Source of the DNA: JAFGPS01 sp964628465
Lineage (GTDB): Bacteria > Planctomycetota > Phycisphaerae > Sedimentisphaerales > Anaerobacaceae
Direction: 5' to 3'
DNA: 64,000 nt
Assembly (NCBI GenBank): GCA_964628465.1
Contig: CAZVOA010000007.1
Coordinates: 1-64,000 of the forward strand
Under the pieces are notes generated by a model. The model saw only the letters and a program-made list of their open reading frames with translations, had not been told where the DNA came from and searched no databases. A program made the position numbers and the translations under genes. This document shows, piece by piece, positions 18,419-27,242 of the stretch (the first letter of the stretch is position 1; the number at the start of each line of letters is the position of its first letter).

Positions 18419-20329
18419 TTGAAAAAAGTAACGCTACTAATTGGATTTATCTGTTTGCTGACATTCGGTCTTTTTGCTATCGCATCTGAAAGCGAAAAGC
18501 CTGCATCGCTGCTTGGTGATGAGAGTGACGGCAGCATGAAAGCTCCGGTTCATATCATTCCACTTTTCCCTGAAAAAAATGAAGATGGCGAAAAGGGTTC
18601 ACAGATTAAAGCTGATACAAAAGAACCTTTACCTTTTTCAACTCGTTTGACCTGCGGGGAATGTCATAGTTACGATTTGATAAAAATGGGATTGCATTTC
18701 AACGCGGCTGATAGTAACGTTCCTGCGGGAAGGCCGGGACAACCCTGGGTGTATTTTGATTCCAAACTTTGTACACAGATTCCTGTTTCATATCGCGCTT
18801 GGCCGGGAACGTTTAAACCTGAACAGATAGGATTGTCGGAATTTAAATTTACAGGCATATTTGGCCGGCACATGCCGGGCGGCGGTCCAGGCGAAGTCGA
18901 GATAAAAGGAAATGATGGTATTCGTCAGTTTGTATCAGGTAAACTTGAGATAAACTGCCTTGTATGTCACGATGGTCATTACGGCTTGAATATGGGAAGC
19001 GTGACAGGTTATTCGGTTCAGGTTTCCTCAAATCAGAATTTCCGCTGGGCTGCAGCCGCTTCGAGCGAATTCGCGGAAGTGACCGGTTCGGCGGCTAAAA
19101 TGGATGATTTTTATGATCCATTTATTGATTCTGATATAAAGGTGAGTTATAAAAAAGAAGCTTTTAATTCCAAAGGTGAGGTTCTTTTCGATATTGTAAG
19201 AGAAGTTCCAAATGACAGATGTTATTATTGTCACTCTAATCTGTATGAAAAGTCCAACGAAAAAACTGAAAAATGGACTCAGGATGAAGATATACATCTT
19301 GCCGCGGGTTTGAAGTGTGTTGATTGTCATAAAAATGGTTTGGATCATGATATAATCAGAGGTTATCCGGGAGAAGAATCTGATAATCCTCTGGTTTCTT
19401 CAAGCACATGCGAGGGGTGTCATCTTCCTGAAGGAGATGAAATACCGGAAGCAGGCAGACATGGCGCACCGACTCCAAAGCATCCTGGTATTCCGAGCGT
19501 ACATTTCGATAAACTTGCGTGTACCGCATGTCACTCTGGTCCCTGGCCGAAAGAAGAAGCGGTATATACAAAAACTTCACGCGCTCATCGCTTAGGTACA
19601 CCGAATGTTAATAAAGAAATCGATGCGTTGCCTCATATTTTGTCACCTGTATTAGCTAAGCAAACAAATGTTTTAGAAGGCGAAAAATTGGCGCCTCATA
19701 AAATGATATGGCCGAGTTTCTGGGCGGTCATTGATAATAACGACATCAAGCCTATAGAAATAAGCGTTATAACAGAAGTTATCAAGCCGCTTTTCGATAA
19801 GCTTGAATTGACATATCGTGACGGCTGGCCGCAACTCACGAACGATATGATTAAAGACGCAATCATAGCTCTTAATAAAAACAAATCGATAAACGGGAAA
19901 GCCGCTTATGTTAGTGCCGGTAAACTCTTTAGTCTTGATTATGAACTCGATGACGGCGGTAAATTAGTTTCGCGGGAACATGAAATTGCTAAGCCGTATC
20001 TTTGGCCGATTGCTCATAATGTAAGACCTGCCGCGCAGGCTTTGGGTGTTCGTTATTGTACAGATTGCCATGATAAAAAATCAGGTTTCTTATTTGGTAA
20101 AGTCAAAGTCGATTCACCTGTAGCGGATGAATGGCTCTCTACTCGCAAAATGGTTGAGTTCGAGGGGCTGAATTCTTTTTATAATAAAGCGTTTGCCTGG
20201 TCGTTTGTGTTCCGACCAATGATGAAGATTATTTGTATTTGCTGCAGTTTGGTGATTGCGGGCGTGTTGCTGCTTTACGCACTAAGGCTATTGTTAAGTA
20301 TTGCTAAGGTTTTTGGCAAAGGAAATTAA
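18419..20329 (+). CDS. Membrane-anchored heptaheme c-type cytochrome
   Basis: This 636-residue protein has an N-terminal signal peptide and seven CxxCH heme-binding motifs (C79, C180, C268, C300, C331, C368, C547). A C-terminal membrane helix at about 600-628 anchors it. The heme domain should face the periplasm. The TTG start is chosen because the signal peptide begins directly there; an AAGGG lies some distance upstream. A cytochrome b561-like gene follows after 2 bp, so the pair probably moves electrons between the quinone pool and a periplasmic partner. The motif spacing did not match a family I can name (octaheme tetrathionate reductase has eight hemes). Heme demand is consistent with the ahb genes about 10 kb upstream. 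Confidence 0.85.
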   Translation: MKKVTLLIGFICLLTFGLFAIASESEKPASLLGDESDGSMKAPVHIIPLFPEKNEDGEKGSQIKADTKEPLPFSTRLTCGECHSYDLIKMGLHFNAADSNVPAGRPGQPWVYFDSKLCTQIPVSYRAWPGTFKPEQIGLSEFKFTGIFGRHMPGGGPGEVEIKGNDGIRQFVSGKLEINCLVCHDGHYGLNMGSVTGYSVQVSSNQNFRWAAAASSEFAEVTGSAAKMDDFYDPFIDSDIKVSYKKEAFNSKGEVLFDIVREVPNDRCYYCHSNLYEKSNEKTEKWTQDEDIHLAAGLKCVDCHKNGLDHDIIRGYPGEESDNPLVSSSTCEGCHLPEGDEIPEAGRHGAPTPKHPGIPSVHFDKLACTACHSGPWPKEEAVYTKTSRAHRLGTPNVNKEIDALPHILSPVLAKQTNVLEGEKLAPHKMIWPSFWAVIDNNDIKPIEISVITEVIKPLFDKLELTYRDGWPQLTNDMIKDAIIALNKNKSINGKAAYVSAGKLFSLDYELDDGGKLVSREHEIAKPYLWPIAHNVRPAAQALGVRYCTDCHDKKSGFLFGKVKVDSPVADEWLSTRKMVEFEGLNSFYNKAFAWSFVFRPMMKIICICCSLVIAGVLLLYALRLLLSIAKVFGKGN

Positions 20330-20331
20330 AC

Positions 20332-20985
20332 TTGACTGATATGTATCAGAAAATTTCGATATATGCGTTCTTAATTACTGTTGTTGGTATAGGTATTAGT
20401 TATATTGCAAAGCCTGAAAGAGAATGCTTAGCACATCCAATAAGAACATTGGTTCATGTATTCACACTTATTTTTCTTGACCAGAAACTTAGTTTCGCCG
20501 GTGTTATAAGAAAGCTCGTATATTTATTGGCTTTGTTTAGTTTTATAGTTTTGGGAATTACCGGCTTTTATCCGACTTTGATTAAGGGTGAGCATATTTC
20601 CGGCTATTTAATTATGATTCATGCCACTTTTGCCCCGATACTTGCAATTTGTCTGGCGGCTTTAGCGGTAATGTGGGCGGGGAAATGCGTGTTCAATACA
20701 AAAGACTGGCCATGGCTGCAAAGACTTATCGAACGAGTGACACTTGTTAAAATAGATAATAATTCGTCGGATAAAGAATCTTCTGTATGGCAGAAAATTA
20801 GTTTTTGGCTGATAGTCTTCCTGTCTTTACCTTTGATTATGTCTATCATATTAAGCATGTTGCCATATTTCGGGACACACTGGCAGGATGTGTTCATTTT
20901 CATACATCGCTATACAGCTCTGGTATTCGCCATAGTTGTACTTATACATACTCATTTGTTGGTAATTGCTCAGTTAAGAAAATAA
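20332..20985 (+). CDS. Cytochrome b561-like membrane protein
   Basis: The 217-residue protein has about five hydrophobic helices and histidines placed for b-heme ligation (H42, H88, H97, H192, H206, H208; IHRYTALVF and VVLIHTH in the last helices). This fits the prokaryotic cytochrome b561 / formate dehydrogenase gamma type. It starts 2 bp after the heptaheme cytochrome stop, at a TTG with AAAGGA 8 nt upstream; the ATG at 20341 is too far from that site. It probably links quinol oxidation or reduction to the multiheme cytochrome. No terminator is evident within the 204-bp gap that follows. Confidence 0.75.
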   Translation: MTDMYQKISIYAFLITVVGIGISYIAKPERECLAHPIRTLVHVFTLIFLDQKLSFAGVIRKLVYLLALFSFIVLGITGFYPTLIKGEHISGYLIMIHATFAPILAICLAALAVMWAGKCVFNTKDWPWLQRLIERVTLVKIDNNSSDKESSVWQKISFWLIVFLSLPLIMSIILSMLPYFGTHWQDVFIFIHRYTALVFAIVVLIHTHLLVIAQLRK

Positions 20986-21132
20986 GTGTTTTTTCAAATC
21001 TTCAAAAAAGAGTATTCATTTCTTAAATTAACCAAATTTCTTTCTTGAATATTCATAATTCTAATAGTAAAGTTATACAATAAAAAAGTAGTAAATCATT
21101 AATATCAGTATTGATAATAAAGGTGATAGCTG

Positions 21133-21149
21133 CCCGGCATAGTGTCGGG
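21133..21149 (+). other. Small leader hairpin before the NCS1-type permease gene
   Basis: CCCGGCA and TGTCGGG form a 7-bp stem with one G-U pair and a 3-nt loop, 41 nt before the start codon. No purine-riboswitch core sequence was found around it. The rest of the 20986-21189 gap is A/T-rich without an ORF. Confidence 0.3.
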
Positions 21150-21189
21150 GAGAGTTGAATAGAAAAATATTTATTTGGAGATAAGGATC

Positions 21190-22608
21190 ATGTCTAATGG
21201 AGTTTTACCTGATTATCTGAGTATGGCCAAACCTAATCCCTTCTCGAACAGAGCACCATGGTATAAGAATACTGCACCAAGTTATGCTGGTATCTTTCTC
21301 TGGTTCGTATTCTGGTCAACGATGTCCAGCGGCGGCAACGCACCTTATGCTGGTGGAGTATTGTCACAGGGTATTGGAGTAGCGCTTCTCGGCTTGGTTG
21401 TATCTGCGTTGCTTTGTCATTTCCTGTTCTATATGGCAATGGGTCTTATGGGTATGAAAACAGGATTGCCTCTGTATGTCGTAGGCAGTTCTACATATGG
21501 CACACAGGGCGGATTATTGATGCCTGGCTTTTTGATGGGTCTGCTTCAATTCGGATGGCTTGCTGTAAATGCTTTTTATTCCTCTATGGCTCTTGCTCCA
21601 TTGTTTGGTTTAGAAATTACTCCTGCAACAGATACTACTCCTATGATAATACCTGTTGGTGTTAAGATAATTATGGTAATTTGGACATTGGGTGCCGCCT
21701 TTATTGCGTTAAAAGGAATTCAATATGTAGCGAAAGTATCTACATACCTGCCTTTAATACCTGTTGTAATTTTATTGATTATGCTTGTTAAGACTATTGG
21801 CAGCATTGGCGAATTTGATGCTGCTGCTCTTATAGAAAAAGCACCGAAAGGTACAGGCCCAAGTCTTGGATTTATGGGTGTATTGGCATTATGTATCAGT
21901 TATGTAGTTGGTTTCTATGCTACCGCAGGCGCTGCTGGAGTCGATTTCGGCTCAAACAGCAAAGATGAAAAAGATGTCCAGATGGGCGGCCTGATGGGTG
22001 TTGCCCTGGCTATCATTGTTACTGGTGGTTTATCAATTCTAATTGCAGCCGGAGCATTCGCAAAAACCGGAAATTACGATTTGGATACAGCCGGTGGCTC
22101 TTTAATGACTGCGGTTGTTTCTGGCGGAGCGGCTAAATGGATGGGTGTATTATTAGCTATATCTGCTTTCCCGTCAGCATGCTTCTCAACATTCATTGCA
22201 GCGAATAGCTTTAAGACTACACTGCCAAAAGTAAATCCTTTCATTTCAGTTGGTATTGGCGCTGCCGTTGCGGCGGTAATTGCTGTAGGGGAATGGGCTG
22301 GTGACCTTTCAAGAGTTTTCTCCGTTATTGGTGCTTCTTTTGGACCAGTTTGCGGGGCTATGACTGTAGAATATTTCATTTCAGGTAAGAAATGGTCAGG
22401 ACCGCGTAAAGGCTGGAACTTGGCTGGCTGGATTTCATGGTTAGTTGGTTTTGTTGTAGGTATGGCTCCGCTTGTTAAGATTGCAAACATACCAGCGGCT
22501 CCACTCATGGCTTTCATCGTTGGTGCAGTATTGTTCTTTGCCCTCGCAAAAGCTGGATTACAGCCGCCGGTTATTGAAATGGCGACAGCTTCTACTGAGA
22601 AAAAATAG
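21190..22608 (+). CDS. NCS1-type purine-cytosine permease-like transporter
   Basis: The ATG at 21190 with GGAG 9 nt upstream gives 472 residues with about twelve hydrophobic helices. The N-terminal NPFSNRAPWYKNTAPSYAGIFLW, the GLLQFGWLAVNAF segment and GFYATAGAAGVDFGSNSKDEKD, like the substrate-binding helix region, resemble the nucleobase:cation symporter-1 family (cytosine permease and relatives). It likely imports a nucleobase or related small molecule with Na+ or H+. It stands alone between gaps and is followed by a strong terminator, so it is probably a single-gene unit. The substrate cannot be read from the sequence. Confidence 0.82.
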   Translation: MSNGVLPDYLSMAKPNPFSNRAPWYKNTAPSYAGIFLWFVFWSTMSSGGNAPYAGGVLSQGIGVALLGLVVSALLCHFLFYMAMGLMGMKTGLPLYVVGSSTYGTQGGLLMPGFLMGLLQFGWLAVNAFYSSMALAPLFGLEITPATDTTPMIIPVGVKIIMVIWTLGAAFIALKGIQYVAKVSTYLPLIPVVILLIMLVKTIGSIGEFDAAALIEKAPKGTGPSLGFMGVLALCISYVVGFYATAGAAGVDFGSNSKDEKDVQMGGLMGVALAIIVTGGLSILIAAGAFAKTGNYDLDTAGGSLMTAVVSGGAAKWMGVLLAISAFPSACFSTFIAANSFKTTLPKVNPFISVGIGAAVAAVIAVGEWAGDLSRVFSVIGASFGPVCGAMTVEYFISGKKWSGPRKGWNLAGWISWLVGFVVGMAPLVKIANIPAAPLMAFIVGAVLFFALAKAGLQPPVIEMATASTEKK

Positions 22609-22637
22609 AATTAAATCCAGAATGAGTTCGATTATAG

Positions 22638-22676
22638 CAGCGGGGAGTTGATTGGTCTTCTCCCTGCTGTTTTTTT
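22638..22676 (+). terminator. Intrinsic terminator after the permease
   Basis: CAGCGGGGAG pairs with CTCCCTGCTG (10 bp, one G-U) over a 12-nt loop and is followed by seven Ts. Confidence 0.85.
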
Positions 22677-22778
22677 ATGCCTGTAAAAAAGCTATAAAGA
22701 ATGAAATATCAAAGGTTTAAGGAAATAAATTGTTTGAATATTTTAAAATGACTCAAAGATTTTATACTATTTGTCGCC

Positions 22779-22807
22779 TTGACAACGTCATATAAATAGA
22801 ATATCAT
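22779..22807 (+). promoter_or_regulatory. Sigma70-type promoter for the discoidin-like gene
   Basis: A perfect TTGACA and TATCAT are spaced by 17 nt, about 75 nt before the start codon at 22882. Confidence 0.6.
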
Positions 22808-22881
22808 AAATAACTATATGTATGGAATATTCAGTGGTTTTATTCGGACATATTCAAAGAGAATTATTTTAGGGTAGAAAA

Positions 22882-23625
22882 ATGATTAAGATGAATTTAA
22901 GCTATAATTTGAAAATTGCTCTTGTTGCGTTGTTTGTTGCTCTAATTTCAATGTGTACTATCAAGGCTATCGCTAATGAGCCTTCTACACCGACAAGCCC
23001 GGCAAAGGAAGAAACCGTTGATAAAACAGGCTGGAAACCGATTGACATCAATTTACCGGCAGCAATGTTTGTAGGTACGCCGCAGGATATCACTGTTCAA
23101 AATCTTGAAAAACCACTCGGTAAGCCGCGTCCTCCGTTTTTAGCTCCTCCTGATACAATGCTTCTTTCATTGAAAAAACCTGTAACAAGCAGTGATAATG
23201 ATCCGATTATAGGAAGATTAAAATATATCACAGACGGCGACAAAGAAGCCGCTGATGGAAGTTTTGTTGAACTGATGCCTCTCAAGCAGCATGTTACGAT
23301 AGACCTCGGAAAAGAGTATGAAATTTGGGCTATCGTAGTTTGGCATTATCATTTGCAGCCGAGAGTTTATTTCGATGTCATAGTCCAGACCGCAAATGAT
23401 GCGGATTTCCTGACGGATGTAAAGACGATTTTCAATAATGATAATGACAATTCCTATGGTTTGGGTGTTGGCAAGGATTTGAATTATATCGAAACAAATG
23501 AAGGCAAACTTATTGACGCGAAAAAAGTGAAAGGGCGATATGTTCGTCTTCACAGTAATAAGAACTCAAACGACGACCTGAACCACTATGTCGAAGTCAG
23601 CGTTTACGGCAGGGAAATAAAGTAA
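22882..23625 (+). CDS. Exported discoidin-like (F5/8 type C) domain protein
   Basis: This 247-residue protein has an N-terminal hydrophobic signal (cleavage likely near AIA-NE) and a C-terminal beta-sandwich resembling galactose-binding / F5/8 type C domains: ITDGDKEAADGSFVELMPLKQHVTIDLG, IWAIVVWHYH, VKGRYVRLHSNKNS and HYVEVSVYG. Such domains bind carbohydrates or surfaces. A Pro-rich linker (PLGKPRPPFLAPP) lies before it. The Agl23-like gene begins 4 bp after the stop, so the two are probably co-transcribed with apbE. No enzymatic motif is visible. Function beyond binding is unknown. Confidence 0.7.
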   Translation: MIKMNLSYNLKIALVALFVALISMCTIKAIANEPSTPTSPAKEETVDKTGWKPIDINLPAAMFVGTPQDITVQNLEKPLGKPRPPFLAPPDTMLLSLKKPVTSSDNDPIIGRLKYITDGDKEAADGSFVELMPLKQHVTIDLGKEYEIWAIVVWHYHLQPRVYFDVIVQTANDADFLTDVKTIFNNDNDNSYGLGVGKDLNYIETNEGKLIDAKKVKGRYVRLHSNKNSNDDLNHYVEVSVYGREIK

Positions 23626-23629
23626 TAAT

Positions 23630-25228
23630 ATGACAAGGAAATGTTGCGTCCTTATCCTGGTCGCGACAATCGCCGCGCTTGTGCTGCGCCTGCCGCGGCT
23701 CGACCAGCGCCCTATGCACGGCGATGAAGCGGTTCATGCTATCAAATTCGGCAAACTGCTCGAAAAAAATATATACAAGTATGACCCCGTCGAATATCAC
23801 GGGCCTACTCTAAACTATTTGACTTTAATACCCGCGTGGATTTCTTCCGAAGATACTTTAATCAAAGTAAATGAGTTTACTTTGCGCATAGTACCAGTTA
23901 TCTGCGGCGTTCTTCTTATTCTCTTTATTCTGTTTATAGCAGATGGACTTGGCGAGAAAGCTTCGATATTCGCCGCGATTCTGACCGCGATTTCTCCAGC
24001 GATGGTTTTTTACAGCAGGTATTATATTCAGGAGATGCTTCTTGTCTGTTTTACTTTCGGAACTATTGTCACTGGCTACAGATACTATCGTGACAGAAAA
24101 ATCATCTGGGCAATTTTGACGGGCGCATTTATCGGATTAATGCACGCGACAAAAGAAACGTTTATAATTTCATTGGGTTCGATGTTTCTTGCGCTTGCGG
24201 TTGTAGTGATTTTTCAGCGGGAAAAAGAGCAAACGACTGAAAATATCAAAAGGATAAAAGCAATACATCTTCTTGCCGGTCTAATTACGGCTTGTATTGT
24301 TTCGATTTTTTTCTTTTCTTCATTCTTTACAAACATGCAGGGGATAAAAGATTCAATTCTTACTTATGGAATATATTTCAATCGTGCCGGTACAAGTGAC
24401 ATCCATAATCATCCTTGGTACTATTACCTCAGGAAGTTGATTTTTGGCAAGGGGGGCAGCGAAGCTCTAATTATTATTTTAGCCATGTATGGTTTTGTTG
24501 AATCGTTTAAAAAGCAAAAGACTTTATCTGTTGATATGAATTTCTTAAGGTTTATCAGTTTATATACATTATTCTTAACAATAGTATATTCTCTTATCCC
24601 TTACAAAACTCCATGGTGTGCGTTAAGTTTCTTTCATGGAATGATTCTGCTCGCAGGATTTGGAGCGGCCGCGATGATTCAGAATGCTCGAAAGTTTGCC
24701 GTTCCGGTTAAAGTGTCGCTTGTCCTGCTTACTATTGCTTTGTGTGTTTATTGTTATTCGATTAATTATAAGGATTATGCCGACAGCCGAAATCCTTATG
24801 TTTATGCTCATCCGACGACAGAGATTAATGATTTAGTAGATAAAGTAGAATTTTATACAGATGCATCCCCAAAAGGAAAAGATACGTATATTGAAGTGAT
24901 TTGTCCGGGACATGATTACTGGCCTTTGCCATGGTATTTTCGGTCGTTTTCTTCTGTAGCATGGCGTGACAAAGTTGCTTTTAATGAGAAATCCGCTCCT
25001 TTGATAATCGCGTCACCATCGGTTGAGACTGATTTAATGGAAAAACTTTCTTCAGATTCAAGTCCTGATGAATCAAGTAATTTGTATATGTATATATTTG
25101 AAGAGGATCCTTACTATATCTGGCTCCGGCCAAAGATACAATTAAAAGGATATGTGCGTTTCGATCTTTGGGAAGCCGCGAACGCCGGTGACCCGGATGA
25201 ATTCTTAAAACAGCAGGCTGAAAAATGA
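23630..25228 (+). CDS. Agl23-like membrane glycosyltransferase (TIGR03663-type)
   Basis: This 532-residue integral membrane protein begins with a transmembrane helix followed by LRLPRLDQRPMHGDEAVHAIKFGKLLE and YDPVEYHGPTLNYLTL. This is the Asp-containing first-loop pattern of GT39/GT-C-type glycosyltransferases annotated as flippase activity-associated protein Agl23. About ten further helices follow (SRYYIQEMLLVCF, PYKTPWCALSF), then a soluble C-terminal part. It probably transfers a lipid-linked sugar outside the membrane. Its last 4 bp overlap apbE (ATGA). The first about 90 bp are markedly GC-richer than the rest of the gene. Confidence 0.8.
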   Translation: MTRKCCVLILVATIAALVLRLPRLDQRPMHGDEAVHAIKFGKLLEKNIYKYDPVEYHGPTLNYLTLIPAWISSEDTLIKVNEFTLRIVPVICGVLLILFILFIADGLGEKASIFAAILTAISPAMVFYSRYYIQEMLLVCFTFGTIVTGYRYYRDRKIIWAILTGAFIGLMHATKETFIISLGSMFLALAVVVIFQREKEQTTENIKRIKAIHLLAGLITACIVSIFFFSSFFTNMQGIKDSILTYGIYFNRAGTSDIHNHPWYYYLRKLIFGKGGSEALIIILAMYGFVESFKKQKTLSVDMNFLRFISLYTLFLTIVYSLIPYKTPWCALSFFHGMILLAGFGAAAMIQNARKFAVPVKVSLVLLTIALCVYCYSINYKDYADSRNPYVYAHPTTEINDLVDKVEFYTDASPKGKDTYIEVICPGHDYWPLPWYFRSFSSVAWRDKVAFNEKSAPLIIASPSVETDLMEKLSSDSSPDESSNLYMYIFEEDPYYIWLRPKIQLKGYVRFDLWEAANAGDPDEFLKQQAEK

Positions 25229-26205
25229 ACGACAATCAGGAAAAAGCAAAATCTTTTGAAAATAATCCTGCGATGATTCCCGGCATGAAACGTTTTTCGC
25301 ATGAAGCGATGGCGACTACTTATGAGATTTTCATTGTTCATGAGGACGAGAAATACGCAAGCCAGGCGGCTAATGCGGCTTTCTTTGAGTTGGAGAGACT
25401 TGAATCAGAACTTAGCAGATTTTCTGAGAGCAGCGATATTACAAGAATTAATCACCTTCCAGCAAAACAGATATTACGTTTGAGCCTCGATGCGTTCGAG
25501 TGTTTGAAAATCAGTTACCAAATGTATCAACAGACGAATAAAGCTTTTGATGTCACTATAGGCCCATTGTTCAATTGCTGGCATAATAAGGACGGCTCAG
25601 CAAGAACTCCATCTCAGGAAGAAATTGAAAAAGCCTCAAAAAATGTCGGAATGAATTTACTCGAACTTGACGAAGGCCTTCACGCGATTTGGCTATCTGT
25701 CAGCCCGATGCAGATAGACCTTGGCGGCGTAGGTAAAGGTTACGCCGTTGATAAAATGGCCGAAATGCTGAGAGAGTGGAGCATTAACACAGCATTAATT
25801 TCCGGCGGGTACAGTTCTGTTTTAGCTCTTGATGCTCCCCCCGGCACAAAAGGCTGGCCCTTGTCACTAAGTAATCCAAATAACCGCAAACAAATAATAG
25901 CAAAAGCATTTTTGCAGAACCGGGCAATAGGAAGTTCCGGTGTAAAAAAAGGCGGCCATATAATAGACCCTCGTACAGGCCACCCAGTCAAAGGAAAATT
26001 AGCCTCATGGTCATCCGCCCCAACCGCCGCAGTCGCCGACGCACTTTCAACTGCTTTTATGATAATGGATTTGAACGAAATCGAAAAATACTGCTCAGGC
26101 TATCGAGAAAATGCAGCGATGATTATTATTGATGAGAAAGATCAAACAGAACAGCAAGCAATAAAGCGTTTCGGTTCATGGAAGGAAATTGCTCTGATTA
26201 AATAA
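25225..26205 (+). CDS. apbE: FAD:protein FMN transferase
   Basis: This 326-residue protein carries the ApbE pattern: an N-terminal ATTYEIFIVHED strand, ELERLESELSRFSESSDITRIN, AFDVTIGPLF, QIDLGGVGKGYAVDKM, ALISGGYSSVLAL and GGHIIDPRTGHPVKGK, ending with the Asp-containing metal site AVADALSTAFMIMD. ApbE attaches FMN to Ser/Thr of flavoproteins such as Rnf, NQR or extracellular reductases. No signal peptide or lipobox is visible, so this copy may act in the cytoplasm, unless the N-terminus is incomplete. It overlaps the preceding gene by 4 bp (ATGA), indicating translational coupling. The target flavoprotein is not in the window. Confidence 0.9.
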   Translation: MNDNQEKAKSFENNPAMIPGMKRFSHEAMATTYEIFIVHEDEKYASQAANAAFFELERLESELSRFSESSDITRINHLPAKQILRLSLDAFECLKISYQMYQQTNKAFDVTIGPLFNCWHNKDGSARTPSQEEIEKASKNVGMNLLELDEGLHAIWLSVSPMQIDLGGVGKGYAVDKMAEMLREWSINTALISGGYSSVLALDAPPGTKGWPLSLSNPNNRKQIIAKAFLQNRAIGSSGVKKGGHIIDPRTGHPVKGKLASWSSAPTAAVADALSTAFMIMDLNEIEKYCSGYRENAAMIIIDEKDQTEQQAIKRFGSWKEIALIK

Positions 26206-26269
26206 AAAAGGTTCAACTCCAAAAATATATTATATTAATATGCTCTGAAATAAAATAGTAAAGGACAGC

Positions 26270-26285
26270 ATGGGCTGAAGCCCAT
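26270..26285. repeat. Short palindrome, dispersed-repeat type
   Basis: ATGGGCT-GA-AGCCCAT forms a compact perfect 7-bp palindrome 64 bp after apbE, followed by CCTAC. It resembles short palindromic sequences scattered through some bacterial genomes; it could also help end the apbE transcript. Confidence 0.4.
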
Positions 26286-26345
26286 CCTACAATTATGTTT
26301 TTGTGTTCATTCGTGTTTATTCGTTGTTTCAATAAATTGGGTTGA

Positions 26346-26372
26346 AGATTGCCGCACTGCGTTCGCAATGAC
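26346..26372. repeat. Partial copy of the GTCATTGCGAG...CTCGCAATGAC repeat
   Basis: AGATTGCCGC and TTCGCAATGAC match the right half of the complete palindromic element at 55114-55199, with the internal part shortened. It lies in the 190-bp gap between apbE and the convergent GT2 gene. Confidence 0.6.
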
Positions 26373-26395
26373 ATTTTTAAAGATTGCCTGAAAGC

Positions 26396-27118
26396 TTATT
26401 TTCTACTCATGTTTTTTCTAATTTGGAGGAGATCTTTTAGGATTCGCCAAGAGCTTCGAGAAGGGGATAGGCGTGTGTCGGGGTCGCAGGTCCAATCTAT
26501 TGGAAATTCTTTGATTCGATATCCGGCTTTTTGGGCGAGCGTTATAATTTCTATATCGAAAACAAAGCCGTCTGTCTGGCATTGGCTGTATAATTTTCTT
26601 GCGATATCGCCTTTGTAGATTTTGAAGCCGCATTGTGTGTCTGTAAATTCCGCCGGAATTTTCATGTCGTGTATTACAAATAGGTGAAAAATTTTCGAGC
26701 ATATTCTTCTGTACATGCTCTGCGGTTTTTCGATATGGCAGCCGGACATTTTTCTTGAGCCGTGCGCAATTTCACATTCTCCTTTTTTAATCAGTTCAAG
26801 TCCGATAAGGGTGTCTTTATATGGAACGCAACAGCCGCTGTCTGCGAACATAACATATTGGCCGGTTGTTTGCTCAATACCTTTGCGAACGGCGTAACCT
26901 TTGCCGCGGTGATTGTCATAGCATAAAACCTTAATTTTTACTTCGGGTGGGATTTTAATATTTTGTGCTGTTTGTGATGTATTATCTTTGCTGCCGTCAT
27001 CGACGATGATAATCTCACCTTTTAAATTATTAGACGTGAGAAAGCTCGACGCTTCCTTGATATCGCGTTCTATTTTCTTACTCTCATTGTAAGCCGGTAT
27101 TACTATTGATAAATCCAT
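26396..27118 (-). CDS. Family 2 glycosyltransferase (dolichyl-phosphate glucosyltransferase-like)
   Basis: From the ATG at 27118 this is a 240-residue GT2 enzyme beginning directly with the catalytic fold: MDLSIVIPAYNESKKIERDI, IIVDDGSKDNTS, HRGKGYAVRKGI and YVMFADSG, the acidic nucleotide-sugar/metal motif. DTQCGFKIYKGD and FDIEIITLAQKAGYRIKEFPIDW follow, typical of polyprenyl-phosphate glucosyl- or mannosyltransferases. It probably loads a sugar onto a lipid carrier, which could supply the neighbouring Agl23-like enzyme. An upstream in-frame TTG at 27160 is possible but adds residues without a family match. A TATAAT-like sequence lies directly before the ATG on this strand, so the mRNA leader may be very short. 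Confidence 0.87.
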   Translation of the reverse strand: MDLSIVIPAYNESKKIERDIKEASSFLTSNNLKGEIIIVDDGSKDNTSQTAQNIKIPPEVKIKVLCYDNHRGKGYAVRKGIEQTTGQYVMFADSGCCVPYKDTLIGLELIKKGECEIAHGSRKMSGCHIEKPQSMYRRICSKIFHLFVIHDMKIPAEFTDTQCGFKIYKGDIARKLYSQCQTDGFVFDIEIITLAQKAGYRIKEFPIDWTCDPDTRLSPSRSSWRILKDLLQIRKNMSRK

Positions 27119-27194
27119 GGGCGAATTATACTCGGAAAAACTGATTGTATCCAGAATCAATATTTTTGTGCTAACAAAATATCCTTATCACTTG

Positions 27195-27223
27195 TTGCTA
27201 AAATCATATTTTTCGCATATAAT
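27195..27223 (+). promoter_or_regulatory. Promoter of the tRNA-Arg gene
   Basis: TTGCTA and a perfect TATAAT are spaced by 17 nt, ending 19 nt before the tRNA. The surrounding TCGCATATAATCAA is almost repeated at the promoter of the gene at 55331. Confidence 0.65.
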
Positions 27224-27242
27224 CAAGCGCAATATCAGAAAA

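Noticed and set aside
21120..21189. Purine riboswitch before the NCS1-type permease
   Set aside because: Only a 7-bp hairpin is present; the conserved junction and loop sequences of the purine aptamer are not found.
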